From positions 310,001-374,000 of the forward strand of contig CAZRCG010000001.1 in the NCBI GenBank assembly GCA_964598565.1: DNA of 64,000 bases, read 5' to 3'. The translations under genes were made by a program, and so were the position numbers. Below are positions 44,686-53,454 of the stretch, piece after piece. Each line of letters begins with the position of its first letter. The first letter of the stretch is position 1. Origin of the DNA: CAZRCG01 sp964598565. Its GTDB lineage: Bacteria; Bdellovibrionota; UBA2394. The notes below the pieces were generated by a model. It saw only the letters and a list, made by a program, of their open reading frames with translations, searched no databases and was not told the DNA's origin.

Positions 44686-45599
44686 AAAGATAGATCCCCT
44701 AAAACTGAAACAGATGGGGATTTACCAAAAAAGTTTTCTATTTTTTCTGAGAGGGCTTTGGCATCTAAACCCAAAGCCTCGTCATGAAAACTTCGATCGC
44801 CATAGGCCGTTAAGAAACGTCGGGGCACGGCCGCTTCACCGTAAGCGATGGGTTCACCGTCTAATGATTTCAAAATATCGGCCGTTAACGAGCCTTCGTA
44901 GAAAGGAGCTACCACAAAAATCTTTCGTGAGGCGCTGTGAACTCTTATCGCCTGTGAATCAAAAGGAGACAAGGTGGTATAGTAGAGAACCGAAAGATCT
45001 CGACCATGCGTTGCCTCAAGCACTCGATCAAGCATGGGACCTACAGCCACCACAAGACCTCGTCGACCTTTTTGAATGAGCGTAGCTTTGCCAAACTGAA
45101 CGGGTTGAGACTGAGAGTTCACGGTCTCTGATAAACGATAGTAGGTCGAGGAATCGCTCGCATAGGAGCTCATGAATAAATGCGTAAATTCTTGAGAGGT
45201 ACCCGGCACGACGATCTCAAAGTTTGGAATCGATTTTAAAAGAGAAATATCTGCAGGGCAGTGGTGCGTGCATCCAAGCGCTGCGTAATCATAAGAAGCA
45301 CCCACCGATACAAAATTACCTCGAAGACCTTGATAACCAAAATCTATTTTTAGTTGCTCAAGAGCACGCTCGACAAGAAACGGAGCGATCGTATGGACAA
45401 ATGGAATGAACCCCATTCGAGAAAAGCCTGCGGCAATGCCTACCATCGACTGCTCCAGTATGCCCATATTAAAAGTTCGGTCAGGGAATCGCTCAAAGGA
45501 TTTTCTAAAGCCAAATACACCAATATCTCCGAGCAATACGACCGCCCGTGAATCGACCTCTTGTAAACGAAAGAGAGTCTCAACAAACGCTTTACGCAT
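44682..45599 (-). CDS. Transketolase, C-terminal half (separate subunit)
   Basis: The 305 residues correspond to the pyrimidine-binding plus C-terminal domains of transketolase: MGILEQSMVGIAAGFSRMG carries the catalytic Glu that activates thiamine diphosphate; then GGCTHH-like ALGCTHHCPADISLL. I start at ATG 45599, inside the last bases of the N-terminal subunit gene; five extra codons upstream are unlikely. It should form a heterotetramer with the product of 45592-46398. Confidence 0.9.
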   Translation of the reverse strand: MRKAFVETLFRLQEVDSRAVVLLGDIGVFGFRKSFERFPDRTFNMGILEQSMVGIAAGFSRMGFIPFVHTIAPFLVERALEQLKIDFGYQGLRGNFVSVGASYDYAALGCTHHCPADISLLKSIPNFEIVVPGTSQEFTHLFMSSYASDSSTYYRLSETVNSQSQPVQFGKATLIQKGRRGLVVAVGPMLDRVLEATHGRDLSVLYYTTLSPFDSQAIRVHSASRKIFVVAPFYEGSLTADILKSLDGEPIAYGEAAVPRRFLTAYGDRSFHDEALGLDAKALSEKIENFFGKSPSVSVLGDLSL

Positions 45600-46398
45600 G
45601 GGAAAGCTCCTCAAGTAAGTGTTGAAGCTCGGTGGAGGACGGACTCTTGTGATGCCACTCAGGATTATTTTCTAAACTAGCACAGCCTCTTCCCTTGATC
45701 GTCTCCGCCACGATCACGCGAGGCAGATGAGACGAGCTCGGTCTCGCCAGCGCGGCCGCTAGCGCTTTAGCATCATGTCCACTGCAGTCACTGGCTTGCC
45801 AGCCGAACGCTTTAAACTTTTCGACCAGACTCCCAACATTCAGAGCTCGATCTCCCGAGTGGTTGTGGTCGACTACAAGTGTGAGATTACCCAGCTTACG
45901 GTGAGAAGCCATCAGGGCAGATTCCCAAACGGTTCCTTCGTTGGTCTCGCCATCGCCAATCAGACAATAAGTCGTGAAAGGACTTTGCTTAATTTGCTGC
46001 GCCCAGGCACAACCCACGGCCATAGGAAAACCATGGCCGAGAGAGCCCGTCGACGCTTCTACTCCAGGAACTTTACGCGCATCGGGATGCCCTCCAAGTC
46101 GCGACTCTTTGCTACAGAACGTACGTAACTCTTCAAGACCAAAAAAACCATGCGCTGCCAAAACAGCATAGAGAGCTAAACTCCCATGACCTTTACTAAG
46201 TATGAAAATATCTCGATCGCCGCAAGGTTTCTTCGGATCTACTCTTAAGACTTGTGAGTACAATACCCAGAGAATATCTAAGATCGAAAATGCACTGCCA
46301 ATATGACCTTCTTTCGATTGAGCCGCTGTCTCGAGAATAAGTCGTTTTAAATGGAGAAGGCTTTCTAATGGTTTCCTACCTTCAGTCGAAGCATCCAT
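45592..46398 (-). CDS. Transketolase, N-terminal half (separate subunit)
   Basis: From ATG 46398 (GGAGAGG just upstream) the protein has 268 residues and holds the thiamine-diphosphate domain: KEGHIGSAFS, KGHGSLALYAVL, and the GDGETNEGTVWE motif, with magnesium-binding NHSG later. The open frame extends to 46539 but starts inside a terminator region. Split transketolases are common in surface-sugar gene clusters, where they transfer two-carbon units. First gene of the operon. Confidence 0.9.
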   Translation of the reverse strand: MDASTEGRKPLESLLHLKRLILETAAQSKEGHIGSAFSILDILWVLYSQVLRVDPKKPCGDRDIFILSKGHGSLALYAVLAAHGFFGLEELRTFCSKESRLGGHPDARKVPGVEASTGSLGHGFPMAVGCAWAQQIKQSPFTTYCLIGDGETNEGTVWESALMASHRKLGNLTLVVDHNHSGDRALNVGSLVEKFKAFGWQASDCSGHDAKALAAALARPSSSHLPRVIVAETIKGRGCASLENNPEWHHKSPSSTELQHLLEELSHA

Positions 46399-46522
46399 GC
46401 CTCTCCAGATTAACACGCTCCATAGACTCTCAGCCCCGCGTCGATAAAACAAAAAAAGCAGAGACTTGATGCGCAGATCAACAACACGCTGCAGCATGCG
46501 TGAGTAGTTCTGCCGGATGCCG

Positions 46523-46554
46523 CAAAAAAAAGACCACACTCAGTGAGTGTGGTC
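46523..46554 (-). terminator. Rho-independent terminator after the secreted hydrolase gene
   Basis: On the minus strand GACCACACTCA and its complement TGAGTGTGGTC (46532-46542 and 46544-46554) form a long stem that runs into TTTTTTTT (46523-46530). It separates the hydrolase gene (ending 46587) from the transketolase operon. Confidence 0.9.
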
Positions 46555-46586
46555 CAGTGGCACCACCATCCGTCCATGGATGACCA

Positions 46587-47981
46587 CTATTTTTTCAAAA
46601 GATTTACCAAGAGAACAGGCTCTGTAAGATGAAAATCATGTACCGCCAAGGGACCTGATATTTCTGTAACGCTCGCTCCTCCACGACCGACTGATGCAAA
46701 TCTGGCTGAGCCAGTCGCTTCGACTGATTTCGTAATGGGCCCAGGAATGATCGGATTCACCAACCTAGGAAAAGTCGAAAACTGAACGCGAGTCGCCTTG
46801 TAATCGGAATCGCTGGCGATAACAATCTCTGGCGAAGATCTATCGACGTTCACCAAGTACCCACCCAAGGCAAGCACTTCTGACTTCTGTACGAATGAAT
46901 CCTCACTAAACGTCACTAACGCCACCTCGAAAGCACCTCTCATCAAACCTTTTCGTATCGTTGGAGGAGGAATGAATGCATCGCCTCGCTGAATTTGACC
47001 GCGAAGCAATTGATAGACGATCAACTCAGGCTCTATAGCATTAAGAGCTTGAGCTCTAATATCTGCTACAGAAGGAGATTCCGCCTGCAAACCCGAAGGA
47101 ACACCTTGACCGGTAGTCAAATACTGAATCGTTGACTGAAATAGGGAGCGGTCGCTCATGAAAAAGGTAGGAAATAGGCTGTCAGGCAGGGCATAAAAAA
47201 AGCCAAACTCTGGTGTCACAGCTCGAAAGGGATTCAGAAGCATATGACTGTTGACGTTCGCGAAGGCCCAAGGGAGTGGTGCGGGAATGGATGACGCCAG
47301 AAACACCGCTTTGGTCACACCAAAGTCTTTGAGACTTCGATCTTCTTGTTGCATTTGCTCTTCGGCGAGCTCCCACACGAGCGCTCCAAGACTATGGCCG
47401 AGAAGCATCGTCTTCGACCCAAGCTCGCGACGTTCACTGAGGGCCTCCATGACCTGAACAGCAATCGCTGCATAATCATCGAGCATTAAATTGCGAAATA
47501 GCGAGGGACTACCATCAAGGGACACCGGCATCGACTCAGGTGCGGGAATGAAACCGCTTGGAAAAGCGTCCAATGGAATTCCTGGCTTGGCTAATTCGCC
47601 TCGACCCGGCATATCAAACGCAATCACTCGACACACGTGATTACCCATAAACTGGGGAATGGCATACGATTGAACTTGAGATCCAGAAGCTTCATCGGCG
47701 CCAAACAAAGCTTGAGCCAAGGGCTTCCATGTGGCGGCGGTGTGGGCAAGCCCATGCAAAGCCACCACGGTGGAAGCATTCGCTCGAAGTTGACTTCGAC
47801 GGCATGATGCAGAGTTTGATCGATAGTCAATCAGACCAATATCCACCATAGCTTTACCACTCGCTGTCAAAACACGAATGGGATTGAGTCGTTGTTCTTG
47901 CATAACATTAGCAACCGCAAGTCGGCTGACCAATGTCATGGCGCCCAGAATTACTCCGGACCATTGAATAATTTTCTTCAT
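46587..47981 (-). CDS. Exported alpha/beta-hydrolase
   Basis: The 464-residue protein starts with a signal peptide (MKKIIQWSGVILGAMTLVSRLAVA). The hydrolase fold shows the oxyanion region VALHGLAHTAATW, the nucleophile elbow LLGHSLGALVW with Ser near 193, AFDMPGRGELAKPG, and a terminal HDFHL for the catalytic His. A 100-residue cap region lies between. Likely a periplasmic or secreted esterase/lipase-like enzyme; substrate unknown. Monocistronic with its own terminator. Confidence 0.85.
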   Translation of the reverse strand: MKKIIQWSGVILGAMTLVSRLAVANVMQEQRLNPIRVLTASGKAMVDIGLIDYRSNSASCRRSQLRANASTVVALHGLAHTAATWKPLAQALFGADEASGSQVQSYAIPQFMGNHVCRVIAFDMPGRGELAKPGIPLDAFPSGFIPAPESMPVSLDGSPSLFRNLMLDDYAAIAVQVMEALSERRELGSKTMLLGHSLGALVWELAEEQMQQEDRSLKDFGVTKAVFLASSIPAPLPWAFANVNSHMLLNPFRAVTPEFGFFYALPDSLFPTFFMSDRSLFQSTIQYLTTGQGVPSGLQAESPSVADIRAQALNAIEPELIVYQLLRGQIQRGDAFIPPPTIRKGLMRGAFEVALVTFSEDSFVQKSEVLALGGYLVNVDRSSPEIVIASDSDYKATRVQFSTFPRLVNPIIPGPITKSVEATGSARFASVGRGGASVTEISGPLAVHDFHLTEPVLLVNLLKK

Positions 47982-48176
47982 GAGATAATCCTTTCTTGTC
48001 AGGCGGCCAATGACGGTCTCAGCACGACCCTAAATTCACTATGCGTTATTCGGGAATCGCTGAAATTCGCTCCCCAATGAAAGGCACCTTAAAATATCTT
48101 TATAAGAAGTTCAATAGAAATATATTACATTTTCGTAACATTTAAGAATTTTTCGGTTCCATCGCCAATAGTATAA

Positions 48177-49109
48177 TTACTGGACGGCGTCGGCACTCTT
48201 TCGCTCCTGAGATAACTGTCGACGGTTTCGCTCCCACTGGGAGGGAGCGAGATAATTTAGCGCTGTGCTCGCCACAATATTTTGCCAAGTAGGTCCGCCA
48301 ATATCTGTGAGCGATACAGTGCGAAATGGATGGGAGCCTGCCCCGCTCATGACGCCCGACTCTTCAACAGGCAGCAGCTTTGAATTCCACGGGCAAACTT
48401 CTTGGCAAATATCACAGCCCGCAAGCCACCCATTCAGTGAAGGTGTTTGAGAATCAAAGTCTCCTTTGTGTTCGAGATTCCAATACGAAATGCATTTGCC
48501 GGCATCAAGAACATAGGGTGTCAGCGCTTGTGTAGGGCACGCGTCGATACAGCGACGGCATTTTCCACAGTAATCGTAGCTCAAGTCTTTAGCTTCAAAT
48601 AGATCGGGAGATAAATCACAGAGTACCGTTCCCAAAAATACTTGGCTGCCGTAGTCACGCATCAACAAGAGCGAGTTCTTGCCTTGCCAACCCAAGCCCG
48701 CTTTCACCGCCCAAACCTTTTCTAGTAACGGCGCTGTATCTACGCAAATACGATAGCAAAAGTCTCCGACATAATTTTTCAAGTCGGCCATCACAGCCTC
48801 GAGCTTCTCCGTAAGAGTAGTATGATAATCAGAACCCCAGGCATAGGTTGATACTTTGATATCGCCGCGAGCCCAGCCACGAAAATAAGGCCAAGCAAAT
48901 ACTAAAATGGTTTTCGTCGCAGAAAAATAATGGCACGGATTCTCTCGCTCTAAACGACGTCGCTCAATATATCCGAGACCGGGCCCCTTACTCGCTTTTA
49001 GCCACTGGCGAAAGCGCTGAATATCGAGCTCAAGCAGTTCGGGTCGACACCAACCGGCCCCGACCCAGCCTTTTGTTTTCGCCCAACCTTCGATATCAAA
49101 GCGCATCAT
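48177..49109 (-). CDS. queG: Epoxyqueuosine reductase
   Basis: From ATG 49109 the protein has 310 residues. It carries the cobalamin-binding N-domain with VDTAPLLEKVWAVKAGLGWQGKNS (catalytic Asp), and two [4Fe-4S] sites: CGKCRRCIDACP and CDICQEVCPWN. QueG reduces epoxyqueuosine to queuosine in tRNA, needing B12. The HEAT-repeat C-terminus of some members is absent. It begins inside the end of the nitroreductase gene. B12 enzymes here also include metH and the mutase. Confidence 0.93.
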   Translation of the reverse strand: MMRFDIEGWAKTKGWVGAGWCRPELLELDIQRFRQWLKASKGPGLGYIERRRLERENPCHYFSATKTILVFAWPYFRGWARGDIKVSTYAWGSDYHTTLTEKLEAVMADLKNYVGDFCYRICVDTAPLLEKVWAVKAGLGWQGKNSLLLMRDYGSQVFLGTVLCDLSPDLFEAKDLSYDYCGKCRRCIDACPTQALTPYVLDAGKCISYWNLEHKGDFDSQTPSLNGWLAGCDICQEVCPWNSKLLPVEESGVMSGAGSHPFRTVSLTDIGGPTWQNIVASTALNYLAPSQWERNRRQLSQERKSADAVQ

Positions 49110-49128
49110 GCTCGGATGGGCTCCAAGT

Positions 49129-49797
49129 CTACAAGACCTGAAACAATTCGTCTTTTTCAAAACGAACCTTCTTCGCCCTCTGATTGGCATCGTTCGCCGA
49201 TCGATACCCCAACGCACAGACCACGACAGATGCAAACGGACTTCCCTCCAAATTCAAAACCTTATCGTAGTTGGCAGCTTGAAAACCTTCCATAGGACAA
49301 GCGTCAATATGGAGAAGCGCGGCTGTTGTGAGCAGAGTACCAAGAGCAATATAGACCTGACGCGCTGTCCACGCGGCGACCACGGCGGGATCTTTTAGAG
49401 GCCCCTTGAATGAACCAAGAATCATTTCGTGATAGTCTTTCAATGAATCATAAGAAATATTTCTCTGGCGAGCTACTTCATCAATGAACTTTCGAATGTA
49501 AGCGTCGTCGATACTTTTTCTGTGACACAAAACCACGAGATGAGAGCAGTCTTCGATCTGCGATTGATTCCAAGACAGGGGTCGCAATTTCTTACGAAGA
49601 TTGGCAGATTCAATATGAAGAAACTTCCACGGTTGTAATCCGTAGGATGAAGCCGAAAGTCGAAGCGACTCTTGCAGAATTTCCCAGTCTGACTGCGAAA
49701 TCTTTTTGGTAGAATCAAATTGTTTTACAGCATAACGCCACTCGAGCGCCTTCTTTACAGCACCGGCATTCCCATCAAACTTAATCAAGTGATTCAT
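49129..49797 (-). CDS. Nitroreductase-family flavoprotein
   Basis: The 222 residues match NAD(P)H-dependent nitroreductases of the NfsB/YfkO kind: an FMN-binding RYAVKQFD near residue 21-28, LSASSYGLQPWKFL near 48-61, and ACPMEGFQAANYDKVL near 167. It reduces quinones or nitro compounds using FMN. It is divergent from katG (starts 58 bp apart), so both may answer to oxidative stress, though no operator was seen. Coupled to queG downstream. Confidence 0.9.
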   Translation of the reverse strand: MNHLIKFDGNAGAVKKALEWRYAVKQFDSTKKISQSDWEILQESLRLSASSYGLQPWKFLHIESANLRKKLRPLSWNQSQIEDCSHLVVLCHRKSIDDAYIRKFIDEVARQRNISYDSLKDYHEMILGSFKGPLKDPAVVAAWTARQVYIALGTLLTTAALLHIDACPMEGFQAANYDKVLNLEGSPFASVVVCALGYRSANDANQRAKKVRFEKDELFQVL

Positions 49798-49855
49798 TGA
49801 TTGAACCTTTCATTAAGGATTATTCTGAAACGACATTAACAGCAGAGGAGACCTT

Positions 49856-52063
49856 ATGGCCAACCAATCCAAATGTCCATTTTCAGGAATTTCGGGCGCC
49901 GCGACTACCATGTCAACGCAATCCAATCACAACTGGTGGCCTAAGCAGCTCAACCTCGGAATTCTGCATCAACACTCTGCAAGATCTAATCCCATGGGAT
50001 CTGAATTTAACTACGCTAAAGAGTTTAAGAAATGCGATTACGCGAGCTTAAAACACGATCTTCATTCCTTGATGACAGCGTCACAAGACTGGTGGCCCGC
50101 CGATTGGGGTCACTACGGTGGTCTCTTCATTCGTATGGCCTGGCATAGCGCTGGCACCTATCGAACCTTTGACGGACGAGGGGGGGCGGGCACAGGCAGT
50201 CAGCGATTTGCGCCACTGAACAGCTGGCCGGACAACGGCAACCTCGATAAAGCCCGACGCCTGCTATGGCCGATCAAGCAGAAGTATGGCAATAAGATTT
50301 CGTGGGCCGACCTCATCATTTTAGCCGGCAATGTCGCTCTAGAATCCATGGGCTTTAAAACCTTCGGCTTTGGCGGAGGGCGCGAAGATATTTGGGAACC
50401 AGAACAAGATATATACTGGGGCTCCGAAACAGAATGGTTGGGCGACAAGCGTTATAGCGGCGACCGGCAGTTAGCCAATCCACTCGCCGCCGTGCAGATG
50501 GGATTGATCTACGTCAACCCGGAAGGACCCAATGGTAATCCTGATCCCGTCGCGTCGGGTCGAGACGTACGAGAAACTTTTGCTCGAATGGCCATGAATG
50601 ATGAAGAAACGGTGGCCTTGATTGCCGGCGGACATACGTTTGGTAAAGCTCATGGAGCGGGCGATCCGAAATTAGTTGGCCCCGAGCCCGAAGGGGCACC
50701 CGTCGAAGAGATGGGCTTAGGCTGGAAGAACCAATTCGGCAGTGGCAAAGGCGTACATACCACCACCAGCGGAATTGAAGGCGCCTGGAAGCCCAATCCT
50801 ACAAAATGGGACAATGGCTATTTCGAAATGCTTTTCAAGTACGAGTGGGAACTTGTCAAGAGCCCTGCCGGAGCGAATCAATGGCTAGCAAGGGAAGTTG
50901 AAGCCAAAGATATGATTCCAGACGCTCATGATCCGTCAAAAAAACATCGCCCCATGATGACCACGGCAGATATGTCTTTGCGATTCGACCCCATTTATGA
51001 GCCCATTTCTCGTAAGTTTCTAAAAGATCCTGACGCCTTTGCCCAAGCTTTTGCTCGCGCATGGTTTAAGTTGACCCATCGAGATATGGGGCCACGCACG
51101 CGCTATCTGGGCCCGGAAGTGCCGGAAGAAGAATTGATATGGCAAGATCCTGTACCTAAGGTGAATCACGAATTAATTAACGATTCCGATATCGCGATTC
51201 TAAAGAAACAGTTGTTAGATTCTGGCTTGTCGATTTCACAGCTCGTCAAAACGGCATGGGCATCAGCGGCAAGCTTTCGAGGTTCTGATAAGCGCGGTGG
51301 AGCCAACGGAGCTCGCATTCGTTTGACACCTCAGAAAAATTGGGAAGTCAACGAGCCTGAAGAACTGTCAAAGGTGCTGGCGAAATTGCAAGTCGTCCGC
51401 GATGAGTTTCAAACGTCGTCAAAGAAGAAAGTTTCTTTCGCAGATATAATTGTTTTGGGCGGCGTCGCCGCTGTTGAAGCCGCTATCAAAAAAGCGGGCA
51501 TGGCTATAGACGTACCCTTTGTAGCGGGACGAACCGATGCGACTCAAGAGCAAACCGATATCGAATCTTTTGCAGTCATGGAGCCCGCCGCAGACGGTTT
51601 TCGAAATTATGCCAGAGCGGGTCTGGCGTCACAGGCCGCCGAGTTTTTAATCGATCGTGCCCAGCTGTTGACTCTTAGTGCACCAGAGATGACAGTTCTC
51701 GTGGGCGGCTTACGAGTTCTCAATGCAAATTTTGGAGCGATGAAGCAAGGCGTTCTAACATCCACGCCAGAAGTTTTGACTCATGATTTTTTTGTGAACT
51801 TAACGGATATGGCCACTGAATGGAAATCTGCTGGCACCGATGGTGATTATATCGGCAGCGATCGAAAGACAGGCAAAGCCAAATGGACGGCCACACGAAC
51901 CGACTTAATCTTTGGATCAAACTCGCAACTTCGCGCCATCGCTGAGGTCTATGCACAAGATGACTCGAAAGAGAAATTTGTGCGAGACTTCGTTAGTGCA
52001 TGGACCAAGGTGATGAACCTTGATCGATTTGACGTTGAGATTTTTAGTCGAGACAATACATAA
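49856..52063 (+). CDS. katG: Catalase-peroxidase
   Basis: The 735 residues are a full KatG: distal pocket GGLFIRMAWHSAGTYR (Arg, Trp, His), Tyr in LIYVNPEGPNG and Met in the VEEMGLGWKN region to make the Met-Tyr-Trp crosslink, proximal His in LIAGGHTFGKAHG, and the second inactive copy at the C-terminus. It destroys hydrogen peroxide, using heme. GAGGAG upstream of ATG 49856. Cytoplasmic, no signal peptide. Confidence 0.98.
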   Translation: MANQSKCPFSGISGAATTMSTQSNHNWWPKQLNLGILHQHSARSNPMGSEFNYAKEFKKCDYASLKHDLHSLMTASQDWWPADWGHYGGLFIRMAWHSAGTYRTFDGRGGAGTGSQRFAPLNSWPDNGNLDKARRLLWPIKQKYGNKISWADLIILAGNVALESMGFKTFGFGGGREDIWEPEQDIYWGSETEWLGDKRYSGDRQLANPLAAVQMGLIYVNPEGPNGNPDPVASGRDVRETFARMAMNDEETVALIAGGHTFGKAHGAGDPKLVGPEPEGAPVEEMGLGWKNQFGSGKGVHTTTSGIEGAWKPNPTKWDNGYFEMLFKYEWELVKSPAGANQWLAREVEAKDMIPDAHDPSKKHRPMMTTADMSLRFDPIYEPISRKFLKDPDAFAQAFARAWFKLTHRDMGPRTRYLGPEVPEEELIWQDPVPKVNHELINDSDIAILKKQLLDSGLSISQLVKTAWASAASFRGSDKRGGANGARIRLTPQKNWEVNEPEELSKVLAKLQVVRDEFQTSSKKKVSFADIIVLGGVAAVEAAIKKAGMAIDVPFVAGRTDATQEQTDIESFAVMEPAADGFRNYARAGLASQAAEFLIDRAQLLTLSAPEMTVLVGGLRVLNANFGAMKQGVLTSTPEVLTHDFFVNLTDMATEWKSAGTDGDYIGSDRKTGKAKWTATRTDLIFGSNSQLRAIAEVYAQDDSKEKFVRDFVSAWTKVMNLDRFDVEIFSRDNT

Positions 52064-52172
52064 TTGAGAACTCTCGGCTCCCAAACTTTCACGTTCACGC
52101 ACCAAGTCACCCGCATACGCCTGTCACCCCTTAATCAGACGACAGCAACATCAAAAACTGAGCAGAGAGAAC

Positions 52173-53234
52173 CTAAAAATGCTCCTGCAGCATTGCACGC
52201 AGACTAAGCGCGGCGATTCGTGTCGATGGTCCGTAGTACCGGATGATACGGAGTGCGGACTCGTAGTCTGACTTCTGACTGCTGCGAAGACTAAGGAGGG
52301 CTTTGTTTGCGCGGTCAGCATACTCCCTCAGCAGCTCGGGGATCTTTTGCCGTTCGGTCAGGATAAACTGTCGACGAGGTTGGCTGCCCAAAACAAAGTT
52401 GGTGTCCAAGGTGATCTCCTCGGCGTTGGCGTTGGCACTTAAAGCTGCGCTCAACGAAGCCCACTCAGCCACGTAGGCTCGCCGTTCTGAAATAAAAACA
52501 GCTATGTCGACCAAGGCCCTTTCTTTGACAGAATCTGCCTTGGCCAAAGCTAGCAACTCCCTCTGCATCCGATGGCTCGTGCCATCCTTCAAATCCTTGA
52601 GATGAGTGGCTTCATGGTCGAAAACATAGCGATTCATCCACGGACTCACGAGCATGGCTAAGTCAACAATCTCAGATGGGCCTAAGAGCTGGTTTAGGGC
52701 GTGAAGCAGCTGACTGTGATTTCCATCCAGCAAGCCTCCAAAATTTGATGGATGACTCGAGAAGATAACGGGGACGCGGCTATCTAATAAACGTTGGATT
52801 TTCTCACGCAGAAGAGGATCCTGCAAAAAAAGAAAGGGTAGATCTGATCGTTTAAAAGGCAAAGCGCGTACCAGCAGATAGGGCCCCAAGTTTTCAGTCG
52901 TTACGCCAGAAAAACTCCCGAAGTGTAAAACATCGCCTCGACCTCCGGCGGCTAGAAATTTTGTGATTCCGGAATAAGACAGCTTTCGGTTCTCATTCTG
53001 CCAGTGGCGCTCTGGAGCGGTTTGAGTCAATAACAGAGCGCAAGACGCGACCTCCATCCAAAAATTTTCTGGAACAAAATCCGTCACTCGAGACCAGCGT
53101 ATTTCAGCGCTCGAAGGAGATACGAGCTGAAACTGCGTCGAAGCTCTTGGCTCCGTTGCATCCAATACAGCCGCCAGGCGGATCGAACACACGACCATGA
53201 TCCAGACACGAACATTGGAATGGTAGGTGAACAT
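52173..53234 (-). CDS. Putative zinc metalloprotease-like protein (HEATH motif)
   Basis: The 353-residue protein has HEATH at 207-211 and glutamates at 250 and 257 (ISERRAYVAEW), the arrangement of a gluzincin site: HExxH with a third Glu about 40 residues on. A short hydrophobic N-terminus (WIMVVCSIRLAAVLDA) could be a weak signal peptide. I know no exact family. It sits beside the tRNA-Val gene with no operon partner. Activity is inferred from the motif alone. Confidence 0.55.
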   Translation of the reverse strand: MFTYHSNVRVWIMVVCSIRLAAVLDATEPRASTQFQLVSPSSAEIRWSRVTDFVPENFWMEVASCALLLTQTAPERHWQNENRKLSYSGITKFLAAGGRGDVLHFGSFSGVTTENLGPYLLVRALPFKRSDLPFLFLQDPLLREKIQRLLDSRVPVIFSSHPSNFGGLLDGNHSQLLHALNQLLGPSEIVDLAMLVSPWMNRYVFDHEATHLKDLKDGTSHRMQRELLALAKADSVKERALVDIAVFISERRAYVAEWASLSAALSANANAEEITLDTNFVLGSQPRRQFILTERQKIPELLREYADRANKALLSLRSSQKSDYESALRIIRYYGPSTRIAALSLRAMLQEHF

Positions 53235-53297
53235 TGTCCCCGTCTATACCATGACAGGGTTAGAACGGCCAGAGCCCGGAATGGACCCGCTGACAAA

Positions 53298-53373
53298 TGG
53301 TGGACGCTGTAGGGATCGAACCTACGACCCTCGCCTTGTAAGGGCGATGCTCTACCAGCTGAGCTAAGCGTCC
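53298..53373 (-). tRNA. tRNA-Val (anticodon UAC)
   Basis: The 76 nt fold as a complete cloverleaf on the minus strand: acceptor GGACGCT with AGCGTCC, D-arm with TTAGCTCAGC, anticodon loop CTTACAA (UAC), T-arm GTAGGTTCGATCCCTAC, and an encoded CCA end. It lies 81 bp from the valS start on the opposite strand, so the synthetase and one of its tRNAs are divergent neighbours. Confidence 0.97.
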
Positions 53374-53454
53374 CAAATGGTAACCTAAGGCCTAGCAAAA
53401 GTTTCCTTAGTCGGTCATTGAAAAATTCTTAGTCATTCGCAAAGCTCACGTTAT

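Noticed and set aside
45600..46539. Longer N-terminus for the transketolase N-terminal subunit (start at 46539)
   Set aside because: It would translate through the terminator of the upstream gene; ATG 46398 has a good ribosome site and matches the family start.
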